Assembly: GCA_030220185.1 (NCBI GenBank)
Contig: JASPKZ010005703.1
Location: 310,001-374,000, forward strand
DNA length: 64,000 bases
Reading direction: 5' to 3'
Source of the DNA: Diploptera punctata
Lineage: Eukaryota > Arthropoda > Insecta > Blattodea > Blaberidae
Shown here: positions 52,849 to 63,504 of the stretch, one piece after another
Numbering within the stretch: position 1 is the first letter of the stretch
Layout: each line of letters opens with the position of its first letter
Translations under genes and position numbers: made by a program
The notes under the pieces: model-generated
The model's database searches: none
The model's input: only the letters and a program-made list of their open reading frames with translations
Told to the model about the DNA's origin: nothing

Positions 52849-53091
52849 ATGAGTGAAAGTCAAGCTTTTGCACGTCACATTATAAAAGCAGGCCATCAAT
52901 TCAATACAATATACAACATACTCTCAATGCTACATAGAGAGTATAACAACCAAAGAATAAATATCTTAGAGGATATTGAAATAATCAAAGAGATTAAGAA
53001 CGAAAAGCTGCTGAACAAGAACACACCTAACAACCTTAACCCTCTGTACAACATGCTCGTCACATATAACCAGTACCACTCCAGTTGTTGA
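52849..53091 (+). pseudogene. Penelope-like GIY-YIG C-terminal fragment
   Basis: The 80-codon frame reads SESQAFARHIIKAGHQFNTI, YNILSMLHREYNNQRINILE, DIEIIKEIKNEKLLN, then NPLYNMLVTYNQYHSSC. The pattern SxFAxHIIxxGHxF...NILxxLHxxxxxxxxNxLExxxIxK...LLN is the second half of the PLE GIY-YIG domain. The GIY and YIG motifs themselves are missing, lost at or before the junction with the 590-bp repeat. Confidence 0.7.
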
Positions 53092-53286
53092 GAATGGAAC
53101 AACGATTTCGAAAAGGCCTTCCAGAAAATTTCAGCAATACAATTTTAAACGTATTTTATTGTTAAGGGCGATTGTAATTTCAGGAATTATTTTATCATTT
53201 TAACTACAGTCTAGCCGCCTAGTCTCCAGCCCTGACGTTTTCACGACAGTGTTATATGGATATTCAGTGGCAGAGGCCGCTTTATA

Positions 53287-54821
53287 CCACTGCTCAAAAC
53301 AATTAGAGGAACACTATGAAATATGCAAATATTTTTTCATTGGATAAAGGTACAAACATGAAATTAATAAAGTACATTATTTGTGGTTATTTATTTATTT
53401 ATTTATTGCTCATGTCAGTAAAAACAAACGAATAACGCTGACAATTAACTTTTCAAATAATTCCGCTATGCAAGCAATTGAATCTTGTGCTTATTTTTCA
53501 AAGTTAAACACTCGTTATATAGAGTTAGTATCGTGTATGGCCTCCACGACATTCGATGACAGTTTGGCACCTTCGTGGCATGCTCCCAATAAGATTCTGG
53601 ATTTCCTCTTGCGGGATATTTTCACATACCTTCTTCAGAGCATCTCCAAGTTGCTGCAGAGTTTGTGGAGCTTGATGTCGGTTCTTGACCTTCCTGTCTA
53701 GAAGATCCCACAAGTGTTCAATAGGGTTGAGATCTGTGCTGACCGCTGGCCACTCCATTACCTCAATTTCATTCCTCGAAATCCCTGGTGACAGAATGTG
53801 CCCTGGCATTATCCTGCATAAACAGAAATCCAGGGCCTACTCCAATGGCAGCAGGTATTACATGCTCTTCCAGAACGTGCTCGATATACCGGACAGCATT
53901 CAGTCGCTGGGGAACAAGTACAAGGTCCGTACGATTGTTGTACATAACTCCGGCCCACACCATTATTGAACCTCCTCCAAATCTATCAATTTCCTGTACA
54001 GCCTCTGCAGAAAATCTTTCTCCTGGCCGTCCCCACACCCTCAATCGACCATCACAACGTGTAAGACGTACCTGGAATCGTCCGAGAAGAGCACAGACTC
54101 CCACTGGTTCAGGTTCCAATCACCATGGTTTTCAGCATACGTACGTCTTGCTGCCTTATGCCCATTTGTTAAGCGTGGTTTTTTAACGGGCCTTTTTGGA
54201 CGAATATTCTCTTTCCTTAATCTGTTCCTTATGGTTTGGTCTGAAACCCGGATTCCGGAAGCCATATGAAGGTCATTCTGCAGGTCTTTTGCAATTTTTG
54301 TACGCTGTCGAAGAGCAGAAAGAACAACGTATCTGTCATCCTGGGGGCTTGTTTTAAATTTACGGCTCTGGCCACGTCTTCTACAATATTGACTTGTCTC
54401 TCTGTGGTTGTTGCGTAACCTGGACACCACGGAAGGAGAAAACCCAAGCTCTCTAGCCACTTGTCGCAGAGATTGATCTTGTCGTAAAAGATGTAGAGCA
54501 TGATACACTTCAAACTCATTTAAATGCCTCATTTTGTCAGAGACTTCAATAAACAAGGCAATAATCAACATTCGTCACTATAGCAACATCAGGAAGCTTA
54601 CCAATTAGAAGTGGCCAGTGCCTTCCAAAATAAAAAAAAATCTCTATATTTGTTATTTGAGGTAATTTCTCTGCATTTAGGCCATGGATCTTTAAAATTT
54701 GTATCCAATGATAAAATTAATAATTCAATTTACATATTGTCCAACTTTCAGCATCACAGCTTTAAAAAACAATTACTTATTCAATTTATTACAAGTGTTC
54801 CTCTAATTGTTTTGAGCAGTG
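53287..54821 (-). mobile_element. Tc1-like transposon, nearly complete
   Basis: 28-bp inverted ends CACTGCTCAAAACAATTAGA plus GGAACACT lie at 53288-53315 and, inverted, at 54794-54821, flanked by TA (53285-6, 54822-3). One extra C (53287) sits at the left end. About 1.5 kb long with a single transposase gene on the minus strand. It inserted into an older inverted-repeat element. Confidence 0.85.
53525..54532 (-). pseudogene. Tc1-like transposase, two frameshifts
   Basis: From the minus-strand ATG at 54532: helix-turn-helix DNA-binding part EFEVYHALHLLRQDQSLRQV and ARELGFSPSVVSRL, second domain with TIRNRLRKENIRPKRP. The catalytic core has LFSDDSR (first D), FMQDNARAH (second D) and LNPIEHLWD (E). 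The first shift follows SDDSR and fits a 1-bp loss. The second, near 53770, lies where three residues are also missing relative to the usual DD34E spacing, so a single deletion of about 11 bp would explain both. Normal length is ~340 residues, close to what remains. It cannot make active enzyme as it stands. Confidence 0.85.
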
Positions 54822-55129
54822 TATAACACACGGAATATCAAATCATGTCACTTTCTGTTTATCCAGAACGATATCATCGCAGCAATTACAAACCTTACTA
54901 GCGATGACAAGAGCAGTGATTGGTTGTGGTAGAAATCCCACTTCAACTATTTCCTTATTGGCAATAGAGGGCGAGTTTCTCCCTTTACCCTCGTATAACT
55001 TAAACGTCAGGGCCGGAGACTCGGCGGCTGGACTTTATATGCATCAATATTAACAGTGGATCAATATGGATTTTATAAGTACACTTATATATATGTACAT
55101 TATTCTATTTTTTAATATTAATATAAATA

Positions 55130-55245
55130 CCTGTTATAACAGTCTTCCTCAATTAAAATAAATTGTTTAAAAAAACACGAAGAAAAATCAAATTTTGCAA
55201 AACATATACTGGAAACGAGTCATCAGTACTACAAATCTTACACAA
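55130..55245 (+). pseudogene. Penelope-like fragment beside a CAGTC-type end
   Basis: AATACCTGTTATAACAGTCT TCCTCAATTAAAATAAATTG resembles the inner sequence of the PLE-type foldback ends. About 40 bp later the frame reads KSNFAKHILETSHQYYKSYT, the FAxHILxTGHxY motif of PLE GIY-YIG domains. Short, but the same arrangement as at 52163-53206. Confidence 0.6.
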
Positions 55246-55550
55246 AGAGAATAACAGCATCCGAAGGTTCCATTTGGAAGTGTCTCGAACTTGGGCTTAG
55301 ACATTTCCGTCTTCCTCCCTGTATAATCTGTGGCGAAGACAGAAGCTAATCAGTTGTATTTTGACAGCCATAAGCGAAGTGTGAAGAGAGAAAAAATTGT
55401 AGCGAGAGTACTCAGAGACTGTAAAGTAATTGTGTACCAGATAAACTTAAAAGATTAATTATTAGTACTAATTGTGAGCAAACTGTTACAGATAGCTTGT
55501 TGGATTAAGTAAAGTGATTGTGAAATTTTACACGACATCTGTGTAAATGT
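55246..55550. other. Unassigned stretch
   Basis: Nothing recognised after the PLE fragment up to the microsatellite. Confidence 0.35.
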
Positions 55551-55551
55551 T

Positions 55552-55553
55552 CA

Positions 55554-55613
<60 letters not shown>

Positions 55614-55633
55614 TAATAATAATAATAATAATA
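55552..55633. repeat. (AAT)n microsatellite, about 27 units
   Basis: AAT repeat with one single-base slip in the middle. It directly precedes the first satellite-like unit. Confidence 0.95.
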
Positions 55634-55642
55634 ATGATTTCT

Positions 55643-57640
55643 GAATTACGACCAGTCACAGTCGTCTTTCACCTCGAATATATCAAACAAATTCATCATA
55701 TTAAAGAGAGCACCTCCTTTTTAACATTCTGAATAAGTCATGGCATTATTTTGCAGTGACTGACTCTCTATAAGAAATACGGCTACCAGATCGCATATAT
55801 ACCAGATTGTATACATAGTGCACGAATGTCAGCTGATAGTGCCTGATAATATAAAAATATATGTAGCAATTGATTATACCACAAAAAAAAAAAGAAAAAA
55901 GAAACCACTGTTTGCACTATCTTAAATTATTTCCCAGTAAAAAAAGTTGCAGAAAAATATAATTGACATATTTACATCATAGAACATCAGAAATTAATTA
56001 ATTCCTATAATGTTGGTTATAAATTTCTCCGTTAGGGTGCATTCTTACAATATTGCGAGCCTTTGGCAATTAATAATACGATCTGGTTGCAGTGATGAAC
56101 AAGCGTAACAATCGTTTCTCATTTGTTTTCAAACATCGCCGTTTATATTAAATAAATAAATATTCTAAAATAACTATATTTAAATAATGATTTGTGAGTA
56201 AGCAGCTTAATTTTATTCGGTAAAGAGTCCTAATAAATGCCACTCCTGATCTCCAAATTCTCTAGATAAATTGGAAATCACTCGTGGCATTACTTATGAC
56301 TATTTAACTCATGTCACAAATGCTAGTCAATCACGAATCACGTTTCAATGAATTTTGTTTTACAAACAATGACAGTCGTGTTTCACCTCGCTCTTTATCG
56401 ATTTCTCTTTATCAGCTCCTGCTTTTGTGATAAAGAAAGCTCCTCTTGTTTAATGTTCTGAACAGGACAGAACATTATTTTTCTCCTACAAATACATTGA
56501 ATATAGCAAATAATGAACAAATTCCTTGATTTTACTGAGTTGTTTACTAAAAAAATAAATGAGTAACCCGTAATGTTGATTATTATATATAGTTTGATGT
56601 GTTTCATTATTTCTCCACTTGTGTACATTCTTACAATATTGCGATCTTATTTGGCAATAAATAATATGATCTAGTTGCAGTGAATGAACATAACCTCACA
56701 TTTCAGATTTGTTTTCAAACATCGCCGTTTACATTAAATACATAAATATTTTAAAATAACTATAGTTAAACAATGATTTGTGAGTAAACAGCTTAATTTT
56801 ATTCGTTAAATAGTCCTAACAAATGCCACTCTTGATTTCCAAATTCTCTAGATAAATTGGAAATTACTCGTGGCATTACTTATGACTATTTAACTCATGC
56901 CCCAAATGGGAGTCAATGACCAATCACATTTCTATGATTTTTGTTTTACAACCAATCACAGTCGTGTTTCTTCTAGAATTTACCAACTAATAAAGAAAGC
57001 ATTCTGAGTAGGTCATAGCATTATTTTGCAGTGACTGACTCTCTAAGAAATACGGCCACCAGATTGTATATATAGTGCATGAATGTCAACACATAGCGCA
57101 TGCAGGAGTTAATATAAAAAACATTTGTAGCAATTGATTATACCACCAAAAAAAGAAACCACTGTTTGCACTTTCTTAAATGTATTTTTTCCCAGGTAAT
57201 AACATTCCAGAAAATATAATTGTTATATTTACATCATAGGACATCAGAAATGAATTAATATACGGTTTGGTGTGTTTCATTTTTTCTCCACTAGAGTGCA
57301 TTCTTACAATATTGCGTTCATTTGGCAATAAATAATATGATCTGGTTGCAGTGATGAACAAAATAAGCAAATAAAGCGTACCAATAGTTTCTAATTTATT
57401 TTTAAACATCGCCGTTTACATTAAATATATAAAGATTGATAAAATAACTATATTTAAATAATGATTTGTGAGTAAACAGCTTCATTTTATTCGTTAAATA
57501 GTCCTAACAAATGCCGCTTTGGTTTCCAAATTCTCTATGTAAATTCACTCCTCACTTCGTGAGTCGTGAATTTATCGATAATTTGGAAATCACTCATGGC
57601 ATTACTTATGATAAAGGTTAATCCACTTAAGAGCTCCTCT
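55643..57640 (+). repeat. Satellite-like block: three ~600-750-bp tandem units
   Basis: Three consecutive units (about 55643-56393, 56394-56974, 56975-57640) share, in order, GCAGTGACTGACTCTCTA (units 1 and 3), AGAAACCACTGTTTGCACT (1, 3), GTGCATTCTTACAATATTGC, ACATCGCCGTTTA, AATGATTTGTGAGTAA, TAGTCCTAACAAATGCC, and a hairpin ATGCCACT...GAAAT...AGTGGCAT. CCAATCAC-type boxes end units 1 and 2. No ORF is conserved. Unit 3 has an extra GTGAATTTATCG palindrome. Confidence 0.85.
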
Positions 57641-57810
57641 TAGACACCAGCAGAAATGAGAGGCATAACAAAGAAATATAAAATAAATATTTTAAAATAT
57701 ATCACACCACGTGTTAAGCAAAAGGATAACGATGAGGAATAATTATTTTTATTGATTCAAGAGTCTTCCTGTGAGAAATTTTTACAGAAGGTTATTCCCA
57801 CTCCAATATA

Positions 57811-59000
57811 TAGGGTGTATCAAAAAAGGATGGCACAAACTTACATGGTTGAAAGTACACAATAATAGAAGCAACAATGTCCCAGTAAACATGGGTCCGC
57901 AAACGAGCCGTTTGCGAGATAATTACGAATGTATGGTTACAAGCCACCACTGACTTCATTGTAAACATCGTCCTAGTTAGTACAAATTGATTTGAATTTA
58001 GACTTTACTATTAATTTTTCATTTCATTTAGTTTACAGTTCACAGTTCACTTCACTTATGGGTTACCTGTTAAAGGAGGTGTTCGAAGTGTCTTCCTTGC
58101 ATCTGGATACAATACTGTGCTCGTCTCTTTCGAAAACCCCCTGGATCATTTCTGAATTCTTGACAAGCATGTACAACTCTCTGCTCCAGTTCTTCAACCG
58201 TGTTAACGGGTGTGGTGTACACTTCGCTCTTGAGGTTACCCCAGACACAAAAATCCAAAGGATTTAGATCAGGTGATCTTGGAGGCCAAGGTACAGATCC
58301 GCTTCGACCTATCCATCTTTGGCCGTATCTGCGCGTTAGATGCCGTCTCAGAGCAGCAGAAAAATGTGCCGGAGCTCCATCATGCATGTACCACAAACTC
58401 CGACGTTGCTGAAGGGGAACATCCTCAAGCAATCCTGGAAGATGGCGCCTAAGGTACCTCCGCCCATTAAGTTTTCGTGGAAGAATGTGTGGCCCAATGA
58501 GATGATCATCTAGTACCACTAACCACACATTCAGTGAGAAACGGTGCTGATGTGGTGACTCATGAACAGCATGTGGGTTTATTTCACACCAAAAGTGTGT
58601 ATAATGATAATTAAAAACACCATCGCGTGTGAATCCTGCTTCGTCTGTATAAAAATGTTGTATGCGAAACGAGGGTTGACTACAGTCTGTTGTTGCATCC
58701 ACTGACAAAACATCACTCTAGGAACAAAGTCCGCATCATTGAGACATTGAACTCGTTGGAGGTGGTAAGGGTACAGTAAATTGCGGTGTAAAATTCTCCA
58801 TACACTACTGTGGCTTAGTATAGGCACTTGTGTGGCAATTCTTCTAGTCGAGGTTCTTGGAGAGAGCTGTACTGCTTCCAACACCATATCCTCAACCTCA
58901 GGCGTAATGCGAGCAGGCCTACCTACTGCTCTGCCATGTACGAAACCCCCATTTTCTCTCAGGCGCTGATGGACCCTAGTAAATGTACGACTTTCGGGGT
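57811..59000 (-). mobile_element. DD41D (rosa-type) mariner-like element, 5' truncated
   Basis: The left end AGGGTGTATCAAAAAAGGAT follows TA at 57809-10 (first base C changed to T). About 165 bp of terminal-repeat sequence ends near CATTGTAAACATCG. The transposase on the minus strand spans 58070 to about 58995, where similarity stops without a right inverted repeat. A deleted relative with both ends is at 1273-6156. Confidence 0.75.
58070..58995 (-). pseudogene. DD41D mariner-like transposase, N-terminus lost, one frameshift
   Basis: From 58995 (minus): FTRVHQRLRENGGFVHG, GRPARITPEVEDMVLEAVQL, TSTRRIATQVPILSHSSVWR, ILHRNL (second DNA-binding half), then a 1-base shift near 58650. In the new frame come YTDEAGFTRDGVFNYHYTHF (first D), WYMHDGAPAHFSAALRRHL (second D), SPDLNPLDFCVWGNLKSEVY (third D) and a tail ending GRHFEHLL before the stop. 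Exactly 41 residues separate the second and third aspartates, the DD41D signature. The first helix-turn-helix is missing. Confidence 0.8.
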
Positions 59001-59094
59001 TTTAATAAAAAAAGCACAAATCAAAAGCTAACATATTGAATCTCCTAAAAACTAAAAATAATAATATTATTGGACTAACAAAATAACAATTACA

Positions 59095-59395
59095 AAGTAG
59101 GTAAAGTGATCCCACTACAGATCTGAAGGCCTACAGGGTAGTATGAAGTTAAGGGGCTCACTTTTCTAAATAGGCTAATCGGCACGAGATGTTAGTTGAG
59201 TTGTCAGAACTGGTGGTGATCGTCTTCATTTCCAAAAACAACGTCTGGTACTCATTTAGATGAGGCTAAGTAGACTCGAAGTCAATGCCTGTTTAAAAAT
59301 CCTTAACGTACTGGGAATCGAAACCCTAACCTTACGGCTTCTAATGTATTGACATAACCAACTATGCTACGTTGTGGCTTCCACACCAAATTCGT
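59095..59395 (-). repeat. SINE-B, diverged copy
   Basis: Minus strand: GTAGCATAGTTGGTTATGTC (A box), AGGGTTTCGATTCCCAGTAC (B box), CTTCGAGTCTACTTAGCCTC, CCTGTAGGCCTTCAGATC, tail ACTTTACCTACTTTG. Strong divergence suggests an old insertion. Confidence 0.65.
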
Positions 59396-60065
59396 AAATA
59401 AAAATTGCCAATGTTATATCACGATACAAGGATGGAAGGTAGTGATCTACTTATGAGCAAAATGAGCAAAATCGATAGATGAAGCCATAATTGTTTAATG
59501 AGTACGTAAGTCTTGCATCATTGTGTCGTACTATTTTATTTTTTATTTTATGTTCAATTCCTTAACTTAAATTAAATTAATAACATTGTGTAAATATGAC
59601 ATCAGTTGTACTAATATGATGTTCACTTCAGGAGCGCAATCTAGAATGTCGGCCAAAATAGTACTATAGTCTATGCTTTGATCCATCCACCTTGTCAATG
59701 GTCGTTCTTGACACTTCGTCCTTTGGATTTGTATAAAAATGTCTATTTTTTAATAACTTTATTGCTAATTATTTACAATCTGTCTTGAAAAGACAATAAG
59801 TAAATTTGTTAAGAGACATAACTTGTTAGGAGAATGCTGCCCATTTACAGCACTCCATTATACAACATTTTATGTGAAAATAAAAGGAAGTTCTAATATT
59901 TTATTTCCTTTTAGTCTTCTTATTTCTTCACTTAAAAATGTCTATTTGGCTATAATATATATGGTTACCAGTTTAAATAGTCTGTCCAGTTTGTTCTATT
60001 TTCAATTATATGTTCTATGCTCAACAATTTTTTTTTTTCATTTAAGTTAAATATAGAGCAGTATA
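59396..60065. other. Unassigned AT-rich stretch
   Basis: No element recognised. Confidence 0.35.
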
Positions 60066-60073
60066 AGGTTATG

Positions 60074-60074
60074 A

Positions 60075-60108
<34 letters not shown>

Positions 60109-60145
60109 GAAGAAGAAGAAGAGATTATTATTATTATTATTATTT
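60074..60145. repeat. (ATT)n / (GAA)n / (ATT)n compound microsatellite
   Basis: ATT repeats at 60074-60109, AGAAGAAGAAGAAGAG at 60108-60122, then ATT again. GAAGAA is also the LINE-C tail motif, so a LINE end is possible, but no LINE coding adjoins. Confidence 0.9.
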
Positions 60146-60544
60146 TATGCGAATGAGTCCATGTAGGACTACGCAAAGATACATTTCCTTTTACTCCACA
60201 TGCCCTCATTTTTTGATTATGGACTTTCTTTCTCTCTTCTAGTCACGATATACTGTACCTGTTTTTTCTCTAGTTTGTCAACCTGCCACTTGTGTACCTT
60301 AATTTTAAATATATCTCTGTTTATGATATCTACATGAGTAAACACTGCCAATTTTAAGTCCTTTTTCACATCATCAATTCATTTCATAGGATCCACCAAT
60401 GCTTTACTTCTATTTTCCTAGAATTCTAATATTTGTTTTGAAAGTCTATTTAAGTCTATTTGTTTTATGTATCCATAAAATTTTAACCTTCGTTTTCTAA
60501 TATAATAATGAGTGTCTGTGTACAATTTTATTTACTTTCTTACT

Positions 60545-60602
60545 GTATTCATTATTGCTATTATTATTGTACTTATCATTATTGCCATTATTATCATTAT
60601 TG

Positions 60603-60645
<43 letters not shown>

Positions 60646-60646
60646 G
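60545..60646. repeat. Imperfect (ATT)n microsatellite
   Basis: ATTATTG/ATTATC variants grading into pure ATT. In one frame this gives a leucine run, which is spurious. Confidence 0.9.
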
Positions 60647-61605
60647 TTTTAGAATTCTAGTATTACCAACTGATTCTAACCTAATGATAATTTCGAAGAG
60701 CGGAAACTCACATAGGGGGAAAGTGAACTTTTCTTGTAGTATTTTCTAAGATGAACGCAAAGTTTGAACAGCGCCCCGGTAAAGTTGATGTCAATTGAAA
60801 AAGAAAGTTTGCGCGAAATGATTGAATGGAGGAAGAGCTGTCACTTGTCGAGGTATCAGCAACAATCACATCGCGTCATTCCTTCTTCTTTTTATTTAAA
60901 TATTGTAGGGAAAACATTCTCTCATATGAGTGACATATCTTCGCAAGCGGGAGCATTTTCATGTTATCAGTATTGAGTCGGTACTAGTTGGGCCCCGCTA
61001 CTGCAGAATGGATGTGGTGGGAGAAGGGGGGAGAGGGACTATCAGGGTTTGGCAGGCGGCGGCGAGCGTCACAGGGCATCCGTGTGGAAAAATGATACCA
61101 GGCCCCATGCCAGGAGGATGGGGTGGTGAAAGCAGGCAGACATTTGACACTACTACTACAGATTAAACAAGAAGTGCCAGAGAGATGATGGTCCGGTAGA
61201 AGAGACAAGGCAGGGCTTCCAACTTGATCGATCTCCCTCCTCCCCTTCAGCATGCCGAATGCTCCACTTAACAATCACAATGCTCCATATCATGAAATTG
61301 CGTTACAGTATTCTACCACTCCATATTTCTTCCCACTTTTAAACTCTCCGTTTTGTCGAGTGGATGCCAAGATAAGGTGTGACTGCATAGTGCGAGAAAA
61401 ACCATGTTACAAATCTAAAATATACCTCAATTTGTACTTACTACTACGAAACTGATCGTGGAGCTCTCTGATGGCCTCGTGCTTTAATCCATAAGCCTAA
61501 CTAGGGAAATGTTAGCTGCACTAGAAATGCATCATGTCTATCTATATCCATACAGCCCCACGTGAGGCAAATATATATGCCATATATAAACATTAATAAC
61601 ATATA
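60647..61605. other. Unassigned, with a GC-rich island at about 60985-61260
   Basis: The GC-rich part contains GGGAGAAGGGGGGAGAGGG, GGCAGGCGGCGGCGAGCGTC and CCAGGAGGATGGGGTGG, out of keeping with its surroundings. ORFs on both strands pass through it (60930-61166, 60984-61274) but have no domain. It could be a fragment of a host-gene CpG island, a GC-rich retroelement leader, or neither. Confidence 0.45.
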
Positions 61606-61611
61606 CATACA

Positions 61612-61975
61612 TACACAGTGTTCTGCCCAAGAGCATGTCTTTCACTGCAAACTCAGCATTCTCCACTCTTTCCTTAATTCAGCTTTCCTTTTTTGTATCT
61701 GCATACAAACCATTAATTTTAATATTTGCCATGTTTACAGATTTACTAGGGATATATATAGCTGTGGTAGCTTCCCGCTTTTTTCCACACCCCACTCTCC
61801 CTTTTGCATCTTAAACATTTTTATAGATCTTAAGAAGGTCCCGAGGGGCCCCAACTTGGAGGTGAGGAGAGTGAATTTGGCTACGTTACACCCTCCGGAC
61901 TTCATCGAAATTCACGCCAGAGGTTAAATATCAGTTCCATCAGGGTTTTTTACCAGATCAAAGATCCATCCCAAT
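61612..61975 (+). repeat. F module, long solo copy
   Basis: CAGTGTTCTGCCCAAGAGCA, GTCTTTCACTGCAAACTCAG, TTTACTAGGGATATATATAG, GTGGTAGCTTCCCGCTTTT, TTCCACACCCCACTC. It extends past the usual end with CCCGAGGGGCCCCAACTTGG and TTCACGCCAGAGGTTAAATA, perhaps showing the parent element from which the F module came. Confidence 0.6.
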
Positions 61976-62058
61976 TAACCTCTACTCCCCTTATAACATG
62001 TATGTAGGCCTACTTGAAATAGATAGATGTAATTATATAATTAAATTTATATTAATAT

Positions 62059-62369
62059 TCTATTCTATAGTAATTTTGCCCGAGGCCAGTTCTTTCACTA
62101 CAATCATAGCATTTTCATGCTATGCTTTGCAGCTTTACTAAGGAATTATAGGTGTGGTAGCTTCCCGTTGTTTTCCACACCGGTGAGGGATGACGATGAT
62201 AATGATAAGGATGATTTTCGGGGACCGTTGGGCCCTAAGCTTCCTGACATGTCTTACAGGTGAGGAAAAATCCCGAAAAAACCTCACCCAGGAGCCTGTC
62301 ACGACCGTGAATCGAACCCGGGCCCACTGCGTGACAAGGCAGCACGCTACCTCGAGACCACAGCGGTGG
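62059..62369 (-). repeat. Composite SINE A-F, second copy, 11-bp target duplication
   Basis: TATATTAATAT at 62048-62058 and 62370-62380 flanks it exactly. On the minus strand: CCACCGCTGTGGTCTCGAGG head, GGGTTCGATTCACGG B box, shortened A body, ATCATCCTTATCATTATC, then F (GGAAGCTACCACACCTATAA, CATAGCATGAAAATGCTATG, GGCCTCGGGCAAAATTAC) and a TAGAATAGAA tail. Same architecture and orientation as 32209-32552. Confidence 0.85.
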
Positions 62370-62469
62370 TATATTAATATAACCCACTTACATTTGAATA
62401 TATCCTTATTATATAATCATTTATATATTTTTCGGACAACATTAAAATAATCTTTTAAAATAAATCAAT

Positions 62470-62745
62470 TATTTTGCTATGCCGAAGTGAAGATATCCGT
62501 AAAGAACTACAAATATTCAGTTTGACAGATAAAATAGAAGAGTATAGGAGAATATGGTATGGACATGTCTGCAGAATGAATACCAACAGATTGCCTAAGA
62601 AAAGTCTGAACTATCAACCAAGAGGAGAAAAAAGAGATCGGGGACGCCCACGAATGAGACTGACACAGCAGCCATAAAACTTGGAGCCGGAACGAACCAA
62701 AAAGGTTCGATCCTTGCAAGAAGAAGGAGAAGAAGAAGATTATGC
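62470..62745 (+). pseudogene. LINE-C C-terminal fragment, GAAGAA-type tail
   Basis: Frame: LCRSEDIRKELQIFSLTDKI, EEYRRIWYGHVCRMNTNRLP, KKSLNYQPRGEKRDRGRPRM, then NLEPERTKKVRSLQEEG after a stop. The tail AAGAAGGAGAAGAAGAAG ends near 62740. Confidence 0.8.
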
Positions 62746-62819
62746 TATTCAGTACAAACAATTATAATGTTTATTCTTTTATCCTGCGGGAGTTAATTAC
62801 CAACATAATTGAGTTATGC

Positions 62820-63118
62820 TTATTTTCCTACAGATGTCAGTGAGTGATAAATGCTTAGTTTTTCGCCTCTACGAGACATCTAGTAGGAAACTGAGATATT
62901 ACTTGGATGGGAAAGATTAATTTTTATTCTTATAGGCTCTAACTTATCGAAGATTTTTACAAGCCCAAAAATCTTTAGACTCGCGACCCACGGTTTAAAG
63001 TCCCTTCCGTAGGACTTATCCCTTGAATTGTTCCATCTTAAAAATCCATCAATCCTGACCGGGTTTGAACCTCAGCCTTTGGGACCAGAAACAAGGAACT
63101 TAACCCGTACACCACCAA
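62820..63118 (-). repeat. SINE-C copy 3
   Basis: Minus strand head ACCTTGGTGGTGTACGGGTT, B box GAGGTTCAAACCCGGTCAGG, body TTAAGATGGAACAATTCAAG, GAGTCTAAAGATTTTTGGGC, CATCCAAGTAATATCTCAG. Same orientation as the other two copies. Confidence 0.7.
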
Positions 63119-63139
63119 GGTTGATAACAGAGTATAATT

Positions 63140-63375
63140 AACAAAAAAAACAAAGTTATCCGCCTAGGCGTCCCTTCGGATAGCTTTCTAGAGCACGAGA
63201 TGCGTGATGTTTGCTTTTACCTGCGAAACATAAGTGTGGTGTATCTTTCCGTTAGACGCTGACTAACCTCCAGGGTCATGGTGCTGTCGGGAGATGTAGG
63301 CCAGTTAATAATCCTGACCCTATCAGGAATCCAACCCTTAAATTTCCCGCGTAATTAGACAAACAATGCACTTTA
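63140..63375 (-). repeat. SINE-B, old copy
   Basis: Minus strand GGGTTGGATTCCTGATAGGG, CAGGATTATTAACTGGCC, CAGCACCATGACCCTGGAGG, TTAGTCAGCGTC align with GGATTCAAGTCCCGGTGGG, TTTTTAAACTGACCC, GGCACTATGACCCTGGGG, GACTCAGCCTC of the full copy. Recognisable but strongly diverged. Confidence 0.5.
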
Positions 63376-63504
63376 ACTGGGGTTTGAATCCAAGATATCT
63401 AGCTTTACGTGCCTATGTTCCACCGTTGATCTACTTAGGTACAGCTCTTAGCTTCAAATCCCAGTTCAGGTACAAATTTTTCTCTCTAGTTAAATTAACC
63501 ATTG

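Larger units (their letters stand above)
52163..53206 (+). mobile_element. PLE-derived block with inverted ends and GIY-YIG coding
   Basis: The left end TAGTTAAAATGATAAAAT, then ACCTGAAATTACAGTCGTCC TTAACAATA, is mirrored at the right by TATTGTTAAGGGCGATTGTA, CAGG and ATTTTATCATTTTAACTA up to 53206. Between them lie a 590-bp repeat (52213-52804, later insertion) and a GIY-YIG fragment (52849-53091) followed by AACGATTTCGAAAAGGCC. This gives one copy in which the CAGTCGTCC foldback ends and PLE coding sequence occur together, linking the foldback family to Penelope-like elements. Confidence 0.7.
53207..55035. mobile_element. TIR element split by a Tc1-like transposon
   Basis: The left end CAGTCTAGCCGCCTAGTCTC at 53207 continues to GCCCTGACGTTT. 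The right end, ending at 55035, is the inverse of AAGTCCAGCCGCCGAGTCTC and GGCCCTGACGTTT. TA flanks both sides. Without the Tc1-like insert the element would be about 290 bp and non-coding, a MITE. Confidence 0.7.

Noticed and set aside
60555..60749. Leucine-rich ORF resembling a signal peptide
   Set aside because: Translation of an ATT/ATC microsatellite.
61562..61927. 121-codon ORF
   Set aside because: It runs through the F module and its extension; no domain, no similarity between copies at protein level.
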